In this document: positions 1 through 13,341 of the stretch, in pieces
Position numbering within the stretch: position 1 is the first letter of the stretch
How the letters are laid out: the number at the start of each line of letters is the position of its first letter
Program-made: the position numbers and the translations under genes
Notes under the pieces: model-generated
What the model saw: only the letters and a program-made list of their open reading frames with translations
What the model was told of the DNA's origin: nothing
Databases searched by the model: none
Source of the DNA: Lithospermum erythrorhizon
Lineage: Eukaryota > Streptophyta > Magnoliopsida > Boraginales > Boraginaceae
DNA: 64,000 bases
Reading direction: 5' to 3'
NCBI GenBank assembly: GCA_019722365.1
Contig: JADFUC010002358.1
Coordinates: 558,001 to 622,000, forward strand

Positions 1-1952
1 CTATTTAAAATACCGACACATTTTACATAAGGAATTAAAACTTACACATGGATTAGCTTCATGTTGGGACCAAACAATTCAGGTGGAATGGAGCCAGAGA
101 GCTGGTTATTTGAGAAATGGCTGTAAATGATAGACAAATTCACACAATTATAAATTTAAAAAAATATCACATATAAACTAAGGTTTGCACTGGTCTCTTT
201 GAATAAAAAATGAAGTGATTCCTCACAAGTGCCTAGCATTTCCGAGACTATCCATGCCAGGATTAACTGGAATTGGTCCATTAAGCTGATTGTCACTCAA
301 ATCCAACCATGAAAGTTTTGATAAATTACCAATGGAAGGTGGAATAAGTCCGGTGAAGTTATTGGAACTAAGAGATCTGTAAAATAAGATAACAACATCG
401 TTAAAGAAATTCATTCCAGTGTCTACCTAAAATAAATAGTACAGAAGTTGATTCCAGGAGAAGAGATACAAATTGTGCATAATGTTTTTTTTATATAACT
501 ACAAGACTTACATATATGTCAGCTGCTTCAGAGAACCAATAGTAGTTGGTATTGGACCAAAAAAGCTGCAACCTATCAACATTCTAAATCCATGCACCAT
601 ATAAGTACTTAGAGTTCCTATACAAAAGTTATGTTTAGGGAAGTTTAAGTTTTAGGTGAAGTTCTTACAGGACTGTCAGATTCTTCAGCTCCCCAATTGA
701 TGATGGAAGAGTCCCTTTCAAGCCAAGGTTGTTTGAGAGATCCCTATGTTTACATTTTGCAGTTAGGAAATATACAAATCTATGCATTGTTCTAGCAACA
801 CAATGAAAACATATGGTCTCTTCTATTTTGTTTCTCCTCTAAATGAAGCTGGATATATAATAATCATGAAATCCAAATCTCTAATTAATTAGATGAAACA
901 GAGAACCTATGTTAGGTCGTGAAAGCTGTGTTACAGGAAAGATAAAGGCTGTAATAGTTACTAATTTCCAAACAAAGGAAATAGTCGACCATGTAGACTG
1001 AAAATATCGAGTTATTAGATTATGGCAGTTTAATTGTAAGATAGGCGATGATGAAACTTACAAGAATTCTAACTCGGTGAGTGAGGCAAGGTCTCCAAAC
1101 TGACTTCCGGAGATACCCATGCCATTTAACTTTCTGCAGGCAGACCAATACAGTCAGACAAGAATATCTATACTTAGGAGGAAGCTCCAAAACCATTCTA
1201 AGAGAAACAAGCAAGGACTTACAAAGAAGTGACACGTGAATTAGTACATATAACTCCTTCCCAATTAAGGACACAAGGATCAGGCCCATTCCAGTTGGGT
1301 GGCAAGTTGTCCCAGCTAGACTTGAGTGCAGTTAGAGCAGCAACTGCATCAGAGGTCATTACAACAGTTTCCTTTACATTAGATTAACAAGAAATATATT
1401 ACAGTTACACCGTTCTATTGGAGATTTTAAAAAAAAACTATGATGGTGTAGTTGTGGACATTTCATTACCTCGGATGAGTTTTACTATAAAATTTTAACT
1501 CCAAAAAATCTACAGACTATCTACTAAATATTTTCAAATTCCAAAAGTGAAGTACATGATTTTTGAGGCATCATGAAACCTTCTCCTAAACTCGAGAAAA
1601 TATTGAAGCACATAATTCACGACCACGATGACATTTGGAGAAAATATAGAAAGGATATATCCATAGAAGAGTACAACACTAATGAGCAAATATATTCGGA
1701 TATTCCTGATGCTTGTCCTTCCAGCCTATCTACGGAATAAAACCGAGTTCACAGCCTCAAATCTAACACATTTTAATGCTAAAAGCGATAATTTAAAACA
1801 CACGAATGGTAAAACAAGAAACTCATGAAGATAACTTCTAAAACAACCAACACCAACTTACAATCATCGGTGTTTGTAAATGCAAGTATAGCCACAACAT
1901 GAGCAAGATATATAAGGAGCCAAATTCCTCCAATTGTAACATACAAATTCAT
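1..1952 (-). CDS. LRR receptor-like kinase, HPCA1/At5g49760-type, 5' part (gene runs off the left edge)
   Basis: Seen: seven exons join in phase on the minus strand: 1862-1952, 1223-1343, 1062-1133, 669-743, 512-583, 227-376 and 46-120, with GTAAGT-like donors at almost every junction. Exon 1 gives a signal peptide (MNLYVTIGGIWLLIYLAHVV). Exon 2 gives the N-terminal cap with WDNLPPNW and DPCVLNWEGVICTN. The 72-75-bp exons each encode about one leucine-rich repeat (GISGSQFGDLASL, GLKGTLPSSIGELKNL, GCSFFGPIPTTIGSLKQL, NNFTGLIPPSIGNLSKL). An in-frame ATG at 1985 would add 11 residues; 1952 gives the more normal signal peptide. Known: this LRR-VIII family are plasma-membrane receptor kinases, and HPCA1 senses extracellular hydrogen peroxide. 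Inferred: a family member; the cysteine-rich, membrane and kinase parts lie beyond base 1, so ligand and kinase activity cannot be judged. Confidence 0.88.
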
Positions 1953-4063
1953 TTCCAATCTACCAAAACTTATCAAAGTTCTCAAAAAAGTTTAACCAAA
2001 ATCAATGGAAACACGAATGCCGTCCTAGCTGCATTGTCCTCCGAAAATATGATAATGAATGAAACCAAAAGGAAACTCTTCAATTATGCAACATGTATAC
2101 GGATGCTAGAACCAGTCCAAGATGACCCTACCTATATTTCAACGCAATTCAAGCCATATTTTAAGATAATTCAAGCAATATTTTAAGATCAGTGTACTAA
2201 TGACAACAACTTAAATCATAATTTCACTAACAGACAACAACAAAACAAACAGTTTACTTTACTAGTTGCAGCTGTAACAACAATGCTTATTGACTTAGTC
2301 TTGCAATTCTACTTGTCTTTTGCTGATTAAAATACAATTCTGCCGTTCTTAATAAATACTCCCTCCATTCATAAAATATCGTCCAATTTGCTTTTTCAAT
2401 GATCAAAACTTATACAACTTCGATTTAAATAGTGATGAAAATATTGTATTTTGACATATTTTTCAACATATTAAAATATACTAGATATTTGAGTTCAAAT
2501 TTTAAAACATCGGCCATATCAAAATTAAAAAGTGTACGATCTTAGTATTTCTCAAATAAAGTTAGTTGATTTATGATTTCTAATAACAAAATAACAAAAA
2601 CCATCCAACATTAGCAATATATTAATATAATCAAATAGCTAAGAGACTATAAATAATTGAAAATGGTTTTTTTGTTTATTGATTGTTGGATTTATTTGTT
2701 TAGGATTCTTGGTGATTAGTTGAACAAGAATTGTTAGTATATTTTGCCGTCCATGTCAAATCATGAGCAATTATCTTAACATCACCAATTGTCTTACAGT
2801 GGAGAAACCTGGGATACATAGTCTAGTAAAGTACAAAATGGAGGCATCACAGACCGTTTGAGAGACATGTGGTGCCAATTACATATTTGGTAGTGTTGGT
2901 TGTCGAGTTGGAGTTGTTAGAATGATAATAATTGAAATTTATTTTTTATTAGTTTAATATGGAATTCTTATCGCTTTAAATTTGTAATGTTAGTTCTAAA
3001 GATCGAATTCTTAGAATGATAGTGATTGAAATATATTTCTTGTCACGTTAATATTTGTGTAAATCGACTCTCATACCTTGGAAACAAAAAATCAATTTTT
3101 TTTTTATAATTAAGATTATAATAATCGCATACTCTTTCACTACGTGAGATTGGCCAAGCGAAGCTAAATGGATGAAGGATGTATTTCATCCATTAGGCGA
3201 ATTCGATTATCTTCACAATTTTATTTTCAATATAAATTCGATCGTTCTCCTTCTTAGAATGATAATGATTATGAGTTCCCTCGACCTGCAAAGCAATTAG
3301 GCCCAAAACAAGTTCAATTTGACATGATGACATCTATTTTATATAAATATATCCAAAAGCCCATCAATCCAATTCTATGAGTCCAGGCAAATTAGATTTG
3401 GAACAACTCTATCCAGCTCGTAATTAATTTCAGACATGAATAAATAATGAATACTAGTTTTGTCATCGATTCAGATTCGAGCGCATACTGGGTAATCCAA
3501 TCAGTGTACACTTTATCGTATTGGATAATTATCCGGTAGTTTCGGATATCAAACCATTTCTTTTACTCGAACCCAACTCGAATATCAGTCAAGTGGTTAT
3601 TTAATAGGATTTTTTACTGAATATCGTGCAGGTAATGACTTAGGGGTCATTTGTACATACAAATATATAAAAGGCTTGAAATGAATCAATTTTAATAAAT
3701 ATTGGATGCATATATTTTATTGAGTGTGGCAGTTACCTGATTGTTTTGAGTATCGAGTAATATGTTTTACTCTAATCCTATTGGATAGTGCATAGTGGAT
3801 AATCAAGTCGGATTTTTTAGGTTACCCGATCCGCTAACAATTCTAATAAATACTAATTATAAATTCTTTGATTATTTTACCCGAAATCGAAACTTCCTTC
3901 AAACGAGATACTTACAAACAAACAAGGGAGACAATAACATGATAAAATAATATCTTCACTCCTGAAATAAAACATTATTTGGGTGTATATAACACATCAG
4001 ACTTACAGACTCAAACTAGTTATTGTGGAACATTTTTGTTCAAAGTTCTAAACAATTGAACCG

Positions 4064-4066
<3 letters not shown>

Positions 4067-4143
<77 letters not shown>
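4067..4143. repeat. (AT)n microsatellite
   Basis: An uninterrupted AT dinucleotide run of about 38 units. It lies beside TCGGTT-rich low-complexity sequence, so it may sit inside an old repeat element. Confidence 0.97.
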
Positions 4144-4145
<2 letters not shown>

Positions 4146-5088
4146 GATTAGAATGTTTCGATTCGACCGATCGGTTTTTTCAATTTTTTTGTGTGAAACC
4201 GATTTTATCGGTTTTTTAAATACACAAACCATTTCGGTTTGAATCGGTTGATTGTCTCGGTTTTCATGCTTGAATCGGGATTCGGTTCGATTTGTTTTCG
4301 GATTTTATAACAATAATATAATATAAAAGTTCGTGATTTCAAATTAAAATATCGTAAATTTCAGCCACATACGCAAATACGATATAACATTAGGCTTGAT
4401 GCGTCGAGCGGCTAACTTTATTAATGTAGTTGTTTAATAGCGTGCACAATAATAGATATAACTCCCAGGCAAATTACTTAACGTATACATAATAACGTTT
4501 CTTAACATATAACTTGCTTAACATTTACCAAATAAATGAGATTTCAAACTAAAATAGAGTACTCATTATTTCAAACTAAAATAGTTATAAACTAAAAATA
4601 TCACAAATATAAATATTTTTAATGAAAATATATATATTTCGATTCGGATTCGGTCGGTTTCGATTCGTTTATCTTAAAACCAAAACCCGAATAATTTTTT
4701 GTCTTTTGATTTTTTTAACTGCAATTTCGATTTGATATCATTTTTTTAGCAAGAATCGATAAAGTCGGGTTGATTGATTCGATCGGGTTTTGATTTCGAG
4801 CCAGAGGCGGAATGCTTGTCGCATATAAGTGTAAGTGGTATATCAAGAGGAAAAAACCAGCAGCAAGAAAAAAATTCGGTGGTCCTGAATACATGGAATC
4901 ATTAATTAAGAGGGACAAAACCTCCACCCAGGTGTCTTACCAATTAAGGTACAATCGGAATATCGGATAGGATTATGATGTTGATTTCATATGAAAATAC
5001 ACCTAATTGTGTAAATTCCCAAACTAACCACTAAATCGATGAGAATAAATACTCCAGTATATTACGAGTCTGGGTAATCTGTTGTATT

Positions 5089-5145
5089 TTGCCTGCGTGA
5101 CACTTTCTTTTTTATTTTTGCCTGCGTGACACTTTCTTTTTTTAT
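5089..5145. repeat. short tandem duplication
   Basis: The block TTGCCTGCGTGACACTTTCT occurs twice in direct orientation about 28 bp apart, each copy followed by a T-rich run. Confidence 0.8.
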
Positions 5146-5999
5146 ACGAGTACCGAATTAATATTATAATACGGAGTGCATTTTTTTGAGATTAACTTAT
5201 TTTAAAAACAAATAAGATACTATTCATAATTTTAACGGAATTGTGACGGAGGAATTATTTATGTATATGACACTTTATACGATACTCTCCTACTCCATTA
5301 ACATTGTACAAGTGTATAAGAGAGTATCCCGACTCCTAAATTAATCATAGGACCACATATATTCTCCTTTTTTTGTTTCTTTTTTATTGTGGACAAAACT
5401 ATTCACACTCTCACAGTCTTAAGTTATCTGAATTGATTATACATTTCTTTTAACACCTTTAAATATTGAGATGAGGTTACAACTAACTAATAACCAATTA
5501 AATCATCGTATGGATGTTCTTGATTCAGTCGTAGCATTCTTAATTATGATGATATAGATGTATTATCGCCTAAGCATGTGATTCTTTAATTTTGACTTTT
5601 TTGGGTGTAAATTAGCAATACAATTACATAGTAGCAGATTAAATAGTATTACAAATTACGAATACAGAAATTCATAGCCCAAATACATTTGGGAAGTAAG
5701 TGCTATAAAGAAATAGAGTGTTGAACTGAATCTTATTTTGTGAAACTTGGAGTTAGAAGTGGGAGGCTGATAGGCAATCGATTTAATTTTAGAAACTTTG
5801 TTGGTACGTGGATTATGTTCATTGGAATTATTTCATTTAATTTGTTTCTTCTTTCATGCCCATGAAACATAAATGGTTGATGTTACAATATCAATATCAG
5901 TAGTAAGTAGTAGTTATAAAAGAGAAGCGCTTGTTTTCTCAAAGCGAATTTTTGGCGTATTGAGTTTTTTTGATTATATTCTGAGTTAAACAAATGAAT

Positions 6000-6500
6000 C
6001 TTTCTATTATATAATAATATCTAGATAATATTTTTGGCCGTCTTGACTCGGGGAATAAGTCTCTTAAATTAATAATTGATACTTTTTTAGTTATTTTCAT
6101 TTATTTCTCACATGCGGTCATATGCGAATGTGTTCATTTTTCGTTCATTTTTTCATATATATATATTTGCGATTAGCAGCTAGCATTAGCTACGATAAAT
6201 TTATCTTCGCGTTGAGTTAAAATTGCGTCTTAGTTATATTTTCTGAGATTAGTTCGGCCGTATTAAATAGAACACTAAGATAATATTTTTGGCCGGTAGG
6301 GTGCTAAATTAATAATTCATGTTTTTTTCGTTCTTTTTTAAAATTTCTGTGATCATATCTGCGAATGTGCTTTTTTATTCATTTTCACATATATATATAT
6401 ATTTTGCAATTATTAACTTCTGATATAAAACGATAAATTATCTTTGGGGCGTGAGTTAAAATTAAATGAAATTATATTTCTGAAATTAGTTGATCAACTA
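6000..6500. repeat. diverged direct duplication of about 230 bp
   Basis: Two successive blocks (about 6010-6240 and 6275-6500) share an order of landmarks: TAGATAATATTTTTGGCCG or a close variant, TTAAATTAATAATT, TGCGAATGTG, TTCATTTTCACATATATATA and a GATAAATTATCTT-like end. They differ by many substitutions and small gaps. The element type is not clear. Confidence 0.55.
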
Positions 6501-7030
6501 TTAAATAGAATATTTCGATCAAATATTAAATAGAACATGGTCTCATCCGTCATTTTACGGGCACTCTCTATAATTTCAGTATATTCATTGGTTAATAACG
6601 TACAGTTGGGGTCTCATGTATCTATTATGTTGACTTACTTAGACCTACTACTTTTTCTTCTTGCATGTCTAATCACTTTATTGGTTAATCTTGTTTTTTT
6701 TTCTTCATTGTTTTAATATCAAAATTCATGTTTGTGTTTTATGTGTGTAGAGTCGAATGTAACTTAAAATGATGACAGAGGGAGTAATTAACTTTACGTC
6801 GTCTTAAGAAACTATTTTGTATTGTATTTTTCGTCTTATTAATTTTTTGTTGCTTTTCCATGTTTTTTTCGTTTCACATATATATTGTGGTCATAATTGT
6901 TATTGCTTTATCTTCACTCCAATTTGTATATTTCTAGTATAAAGCAATGGACCTCAAATAATGTTACATCACTCTCATTATCATAATAGTCTTGTACTAC
7001 ATTCTGCCTGGTCAAGTGGTCATCAAGTAA

Positions 7031-7148
7031 AAGAAAAAAACCACAAACATTATAGGATTTAGAATTATACCGAGTAAATAAATAATATATGAAAAAAATC
7101 ACAAATATTATAGGATTTAGAATTATACCGAGTAAATAAATAATATAT
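7031..7148. repeat. tandem duplication, unit about 58 bp
   Basis: A unit running from AAAAAAACCACAAACATTAT through ATTATACCGAGTAAATAAAT is repeated almost exactly once, immediately downstream. Confidence 0.88.
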
Positions 7149-7308
7149 GTGACGTTTGTATAACTGATAATACTTTGGTTTGCTTAAAGAAATAAGTTAT
7201 TTGGGTGGTTCATAATATTTGCTCTCATTTTCTTGGCTGTTGTTATACTAATTAATGCATGAGAAGATAGTAGTGTTGAGAGGTTTGTTCTTTGTTCTTA
7301 GCTTTTTG

Positions 7309-7316
7309 TATATAAA
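7309..7316 (+). promoter_or_regulatory. probable TATA box of the FRO gene
   Basis: TATATAAA lies about 70 bp before the FRO start codon, with a pyrimidine-containing stretch (TATCCTCTCAACTG) in between that could be the initiator. This rests on position and sequence only. Confidence 0.5.
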
Positions 7317-7384
7317 TGATATGGTACCTTGAAGTGCTAATTATCCTCTCAACTGTGTGAACAGTTTAAGCTCAAGAAAAGAAG

Positions 7385-10300
7385 ATGGGTGAGGTAGCAT
7401 ATGATGAGCCACTTCTCTTAAACAAAGAGGACAATGAACTTTCTTATATCAAGAAAACACCCTTACTAAAATCATCAATAAAATGGGTCCTGAAAATAGT
7501 CATGTGGGTAGTGTTTGTCACCTGGACTGTTGTGATCTTCCTCTTTCCAACAGAGTTCATGACTCAGTTGTATTTCAAATGGATTAGAGCTACAAATGTT
7601 ACTTTGTTTGGAGATACAGGTTCAAAATTTATCTACTCTTCTGTATTTCATTTTTATTCTGTTATTGGAGCGATAATGAGCTGAATCTGTGCTTGTCTAC
7701 TATGGCACTTAGAATTTTCCTATTTGAATTGTTATGTTGGAATTCTAAGACATAAGATTTAAACAGTTCAAAATCACCGCCACCACTTAGGATCACATGT
7801 ATCAGTTTATGTACCAACATCTGACATAAATAAACACGTCTCTCTTCCCTTGGGAACCAAGTTTTTTCCTCCTCTAAACTTGAAATGTTTATCGATTTTT
7901 TGCAGTACCTTGATGCTGGAACTCACAGGCCTGAGATTCGGATTCCTCGGGGCCATGTGCTTGGCCTTTCTGTTTCTGCCAATTGCGAGGGGGTCAATCT
8001 TGCTTCGACTAATTGATATTCCTTTTGAGCACGCGACTAGGTATCATGTCTGGCTGGGACACTTGACAATGCTTCTCTTCACTCTCCATGGTCTCTCCTA
8101 TGTTGTTGCATGGGCTATGCAGGGGCAGTTGATACAAGAAGTGAGTCTTCATTCTTATTTAGTACTAATACTTGAAACGTTTGTGAAACAACATGTTTAG
8201 CACATCAAATGTTTCTAGTTGTTTGGTCACTGAACACAGTAGTTTCATGCACAAATCTGTTTTTTAACTTGTCTTGTAACCATGATTATATATTGAAAAT
8301 TGATAAATTATCCTTGAGTAGTGGCAAAATTAGGATTTTTATGTAGTGATGACGAAACAATCAACACAAGAAAAGTAAGAAAAGATATAGGAAGCTAGGA
8401 GGGGCGATCCAAATAATTTTTGGAAAAATGTGTTGAAATCTTATTTTTCAATAGTAAACATTTGTTTTTCGGAAAAATAGGGGACTACTTCCCTCTACTC
8501 CCCTTCCTAGCTCCGCCACTGCTTGAGTCGCTTAATGAGTTCTTGAATAGTTGGAAACTTATCCAAGAAAAGTTGCTAACAATTTGAACATTTGACAACA
8601 CAGATATTAGAATGGAAAAACATAGGTGTGGCCAATCTTCCAGGAGTTATAAGCCTACTAGCTGGTCTTCTCATGTGGGTGACATCCCTTCCAGGAGTGA
8701 GGAGAGTAAACTTTGAATTGTTTTTCTACACTCATCAATTATACGTAGTGTTCATTTTCTTCATGGCTTTGCACATTGGAGATGCTGTTTTCCTCATGGC
8801 TGGAGGAGGGATTTTCATGTTCATGATCGATCGGTTTCTTAGATTCTGGCAATCAAGAACAACTGTTGATGTTCTTTCAGCCACATGCTACCCCTGTGGA
8901 ACATTGGAACTTGTCCTCTCAAAACCTGCAAGTAAATTCTCATATTCTCTCTAGTATATTATTTGATTTGTTGCTTCTTGATCTGGTATCACTTGCATGA
9001 GTTATGAGATCGACTTTATTGTGCAAGAGTCACGAGAATGGCTGGTTTCAATAACAAGCTAAGATTGCTTGCATAACATGCTTAAATAGCAGGGAGAGGA
9101 TTACTTCCTCCTATTGCTCCAACTCTGATTGATTGTCATCGTGTATTAAGGCATCATGTGTAGTTATAATGTAATTACACAATGATATTACATAAAATGG
9201 GGCATGATAAGAGTCTCATCCTTTCTCAGAATAATCATAGTTCGTCGATGCATCTTTCTGTGTAAAAATAATGTAAGACTGCATAAAATAGGCAAAAGTT
9301 AACCAAACGTTTTGACATGCTGCTGATTTCACTTTCTTTTTTATTTCATTGATTAATAGTTGTTCGTGTATGTTTCGTTGTACATATTTGAGTAATTTTG
9401 AGCATTTTTTGCTATGAAGATTTGAGTTACAATGCTCTGGGCTGGATTTTTCTTCAAGTTCGTGAATTGTCATGGCTTCAATGGCACCCTTTTAGTGTAT
9501 CATCTAGCCCACTTGAAGGAAAACATCGTCTTGCAATCATGATAAAAGTTCTTGGTGACTGGACCGCCAAGCTGAAGGACCAAATCTTAAGTATTTCTGA
9601 GAAAACAAAGAGAGATGGAAAGATAACTGTTTCAGTAGAGGGGCCTTATGGTCATGAATCTCCTTATCATTTAACGTATGTAACTACACACTTAATCTTA
9701 TATATTTAAGTTCATTTCGATGATTTGTAGTTGGCTATATTGTTAATCTTGCTTGTGTGGTCTGTTGTCAGGTATGAAAATCTCATATTAGTTGCTGGTG
9801 GAATAGGAATTTCCCCCTTCCTGGCTATATTGAGCGATGTTCTTCATCGCCTCAAGAATGGAAGGCCTTGTCTACCAAGAAATATATTGATAGTTTGGGC
9901 AGTGAAAAAGTCAGAAGAGCTTCCTCTTCTAAAGTCTGTAGATACTGAATCAATTTGTCCATCTTTCTCGGACAAATTGAATCTTGAGATTCAGACCTAT
10001 GTGACTAGAGAATCAGAACCTCCACTGGTACTTCAATTATATTTCATATTTAAACATCCTATTGTTTTCTTGTTCGTTGTCTGAACTGTAATTTTCCAGG
10101 AGGAAGGAAATGTTTTGGAGAACTTTTATCCTTCGGTCTTGCCTGCCTCGAGGGGGTGTCCAATGTCTGGATTGGCTGGAACAGGCAGTCTTGTCTGGTC
10201 TGGAATGTATCTAGTTGTTTGCACAATTGGCTTATTGATCTCTGCTGGTCTGGTTGATGTATACTACATAAATCCGCGGAACATAACATATTGGTGGTAT

Positions 10301-10804
10301 AAAGGTCTTCTTTTGATGGGTACTATGACTGCTAGTGTACTTGTCTTTGGAGGTGTTTTTATTGCTTTTTGGCATATTTGGGAAAGAAAAACTTCATCAA
10401 AGATCGTTAGTAATGGTGAGGAGGTTTGCAGTCTTCTGCAGCATACAAATGGCACAGAGAAGAATTCCAGTCAGGAACAATATTCTAACTCTGTCATTTA
10501 TGGTAAAAGACCAGACCTTGAAGGTAAGTCTCCCAAAACGTTATTATACATCCATCCGAATTTAACTGAGACGTTTGATTTTTGACGATCAAATATATAA
10601 GTTTTCACGTTCCATATTTATTTCATCGTTACAGGGATATTTGGTTCGATGTCTGAGAGGTGGGGGAATGTTGACATTGGAGTCATTATTTGTGGTCCAT
10701 CAACTCTTCAGACGAGTGTTGCTAAAGAATGCAGGAGACAGAATTTGAAGAGGAGAAACAATGAGGCAATATTTCATTTCAATAGCCACAGTTTTGACTT
10801 GTAG
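7385..10804 (+). CDS. FRO7: ferric reduction oxidase, FRO6/FRO7-type, apparently missing an internal segment
   Basis: Role known for the family: membrane flavocytochrome b that moves electrons from NADPH through FAD and two haems to Fe(III); FRO7 acts at the chloroplast envelope. Seen: exons 7385-about 7619, 7906-8140, 8604-8931, 9420-9675, 9772-10027, 10100-10523 and 10635-10804. The last six join in phase. Haem-ligand histidines lie in [19 protein letters not shown] and [23 protein letters not shown] motif [14 protein letters not shown] motifs [11 protein letters not shown] and CGPS; C-terminus [10 protein letters not shown]. Exon 1 starts [12 protein letters not shown], resembling FRO6/7, and has one membrane helix. 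Odd: reading from GDTG, exon 1 diverges and stops at 7682; the expected second and third helices are absent and joining 7619 to 7906 is out of frame. It could be a pseudogene, a truncated allele or an assembly gap. FRO6 versus FRO7 is not resolved. Confidence 0.85.
8319..8521. mobile_element. hAT-like MITE in FRO intron
   Basis: The right end reads CCTAGCTCCGCCACTG, inverse of CAGTGGCGGAGCTAGG, a very common plant hAT terminus. The left end TAGTGGCAAAATTAGGA is a decayed inverted copy. Direct repeats CTTGAG flank it exactly (8313-8318 and 8522-8527). hAT elements usually make 8-bp duplications, so only six bases are left or the ends are slightly misplaced. There is no coding capacity. Confidence 0.72.
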
Positions 10805-13341
10805 TCACCTATGGTTCAAAGCCTCTAAATATTTTACTACCATGATTCATAATGATAAAATGGATGAATGCATTATATTAGTATATAGACTATCTATAAA
10901 ATGAAAGAATGACGCACATGAAATTTATATATGTACATATATTGATCCAGATGCATTTAGATTATAGCTGTAATGCATGATCAATGATCTTGCAAGCTAC
11001 CACCATTTGGTATTATTAATTCAAATCTAATGAGAAATATTTTGGTTTATCTATTCTTGAGGATGTTTTGTGGAAGTATGTTTCATGATTTACTTGATGG
11101 TTTGATGGACTTGATTGATGCAATTATGCAAAGAGAAGCGATGTTGTTAGAGAAATGAAAGCCTTATAATTCAATATTGAAGTTGGAGTGGATGAGGACA
11201 TGCATGTTATAGAAAGGGAACTTGTTAGAGAAAGCCACATGATTTTATAGCTTTGAACTGTTGAAGTTGAAAGGGATTAAGACGGAAATTCAATGTAATA
11301 TTACACCTTTCATCTTCTTAAGATATTGCTACTTACATAAATTTTTAAAAAATATAATCTCACAAACTGCCCATAAAATTTAATAAAATCGATACTTAAT
11401 CTACAAAATTTATGTTAGTATAAATCGATCACTGTAATTATATAAATGTTGTATAGATGATATCTATAATAAATATACTAACAAGGAATTATACATGCAA
11501 CTCAAGAAAAAAATATGAATCATATTGATCAAATTCAATAATCAATTTGTAATAATTTAAACTTCAAGAACGAAATATAAAGTATTTCTGAAATTTGAAT
11601 AATTACATACTTAAACAATTACCTCCCGTTTGTTTATTAGTGGCACGAAATAAGTGAAATTAACAAATTTGTTAAGATTAAATTTAATGATAACCATCAT
11701 TTTGCCGACAGTGTTATTTTTCTTTTCTGCCTTCACAACGAGTCAATAATGCTTATTGCCTTATTGGTCATAGCACACCATATAGATCAGCTCCAGCAAA
11801 TAATTAAAAGAAAAATCGACAGGAGTATCAGTGGAGACAGCAAGTATATAGTTGTACCCTACTCAATATTTTTCTATTGGATACACCCCCAAAGTTATTT
11901 ATTATGGCTCTGTTCTGTCGGTGGACAATTGTTAACATCGTTTATTCTTCTATCAAACTCCATTTAAGTAACCCATCACTTTTGTTCCAACGTTTGTTGG
12001 ATTACTTCTAAGCTAAATTTCCTCAACTACTACTCAAGCAAATCCAGTCAGTAGCTAAAAAATCAACATCTCACATCCACCAAGAAAAAGAAGAAATAAA
12101 ATCAAATAGTAGTAACCCCTAAGGACTAAACAAAACTTTTTACCACTCTACCTAAAAATAAATTATGTAAAACTTGATCTATCATTTGGGATTTCGTAAA
12201 ATTTAATTTTGGACAAAACAATATTTTGCTTAAGTTGGAAATAGAATGTTATAGTAATAAAAGATAAATTAAGTGAGTTATGGATTAATATAGAGTATGT
12301 TACACTTAAAAGAAGATGAAAAATGATTTTACAATAACTAAATAACTTATGAGAGACCAAGTTGCATTAAATGATTCATTAATAGGACTTTAAGAGTAAA
12401 TAATTCAAGAAAAGGTAAACTTACAAACTAAAGAGACCAAGTGACATTAACTTGCACAAGCTGATTAAAATGATGAATAGTCAATTACAATACACAATTA
12501 GTGCAAACACTTCACATGCAAATCTTAACGTAAACATTAAAAAAACGTTAAAACTAGAGTTGCTGTTCTGTCTTTGTCCTTCTGGACTCCCTTGTCAAAA
12601 TACCACACCAACAAAAACGACATAAATAATTCAAAACATATAATAATCTCAAGAATTAATTATGTGATAAAACATTTTCAATTATTTTATTATCTCAACC
12701 ACTATAAAAAAAACTTCCCACATCCGATAAAAATAATCCCTTTTCATTCTCTCTTTTTCTTAATTTAATTTAATCAATTTTAACATGTATTTTTTGAATA
12801 CAAATTCAATGTATATAATTATCTACCTATTTTCGGTTCTTTCCATTGTATCTCCTTAATTTAATTAATTGTATTCTATGTATTGTAGATATCATAAATG
12901 ATTATAAAACATGATGCACAATGAAAGGTACGATAATAAGTGAGAAGATTTTGACCACAAATTCAAATTGACTAGTTTTCTTTTAAATTTTTTAAACTTA
13001 AAAAAATAAACAATTTTTATAAAATGAAAATAATACATAACATTCTCGACTCGATGGTAATAAAATAAATAAAGCACACCCATAACTAAACACACAACAC
13101 CAGCATATGAAAGCATCTTCGCTCAAAGTCCATTTTCACCACTAAAATTTCCAAATCCATTAAAGCAATCTCACTCATCTTCCTACAACCTCTTCAAAAT
13201 CTCAATCTTGGTCTCAAAAATCCCACTTTTTCAACCACATATTACTCATAAAAATCCAATCTTTATAACCAAATATCCTAAAACCCCAATATTTGAAAGC
13301 ATTTTAGTAAAAAAATCCAATCAAGCATTTTGGTAATAAAA
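10805..13341. other. intergenic region and 5' leader of the KORRIGAN gene
   Basis: AT-rich, no coding exon seen. The last 200 bp or so (C- and A-rich, few ATGs) are probably the KORRIGAN promoter and untranslated leader. Confidence 0.6.

Larger units (their letters stand above)
1953..7384. other. intergenic region between divergent LRR kinase and FRO genes
   Basis: AT-rich DNA with no convincing coding exon. It holds an (AT)n tract, TCGGTT-rich low-complexity DNA on both sides of about 4150-4810, several small direct duplications and single Stowaway-like ends (CTCCCTCCATTC at about 2360; the inverse near 6780). The promoters of both flanking genes must lie at its two ends. Confidence 0.7.

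Noticed and set aside
1899..2186. plus-strand ORF of 95 aa
   Set aside because: It overlaps the antisense of the LRR-kinase signal-peptide exon and has no family features.
2350..2590. Stowaway-like MITE starting CTCCCTCCATTC
   Set aside because: Only one end is convincing; the right end could not be paired, so it was not annotated as an element.
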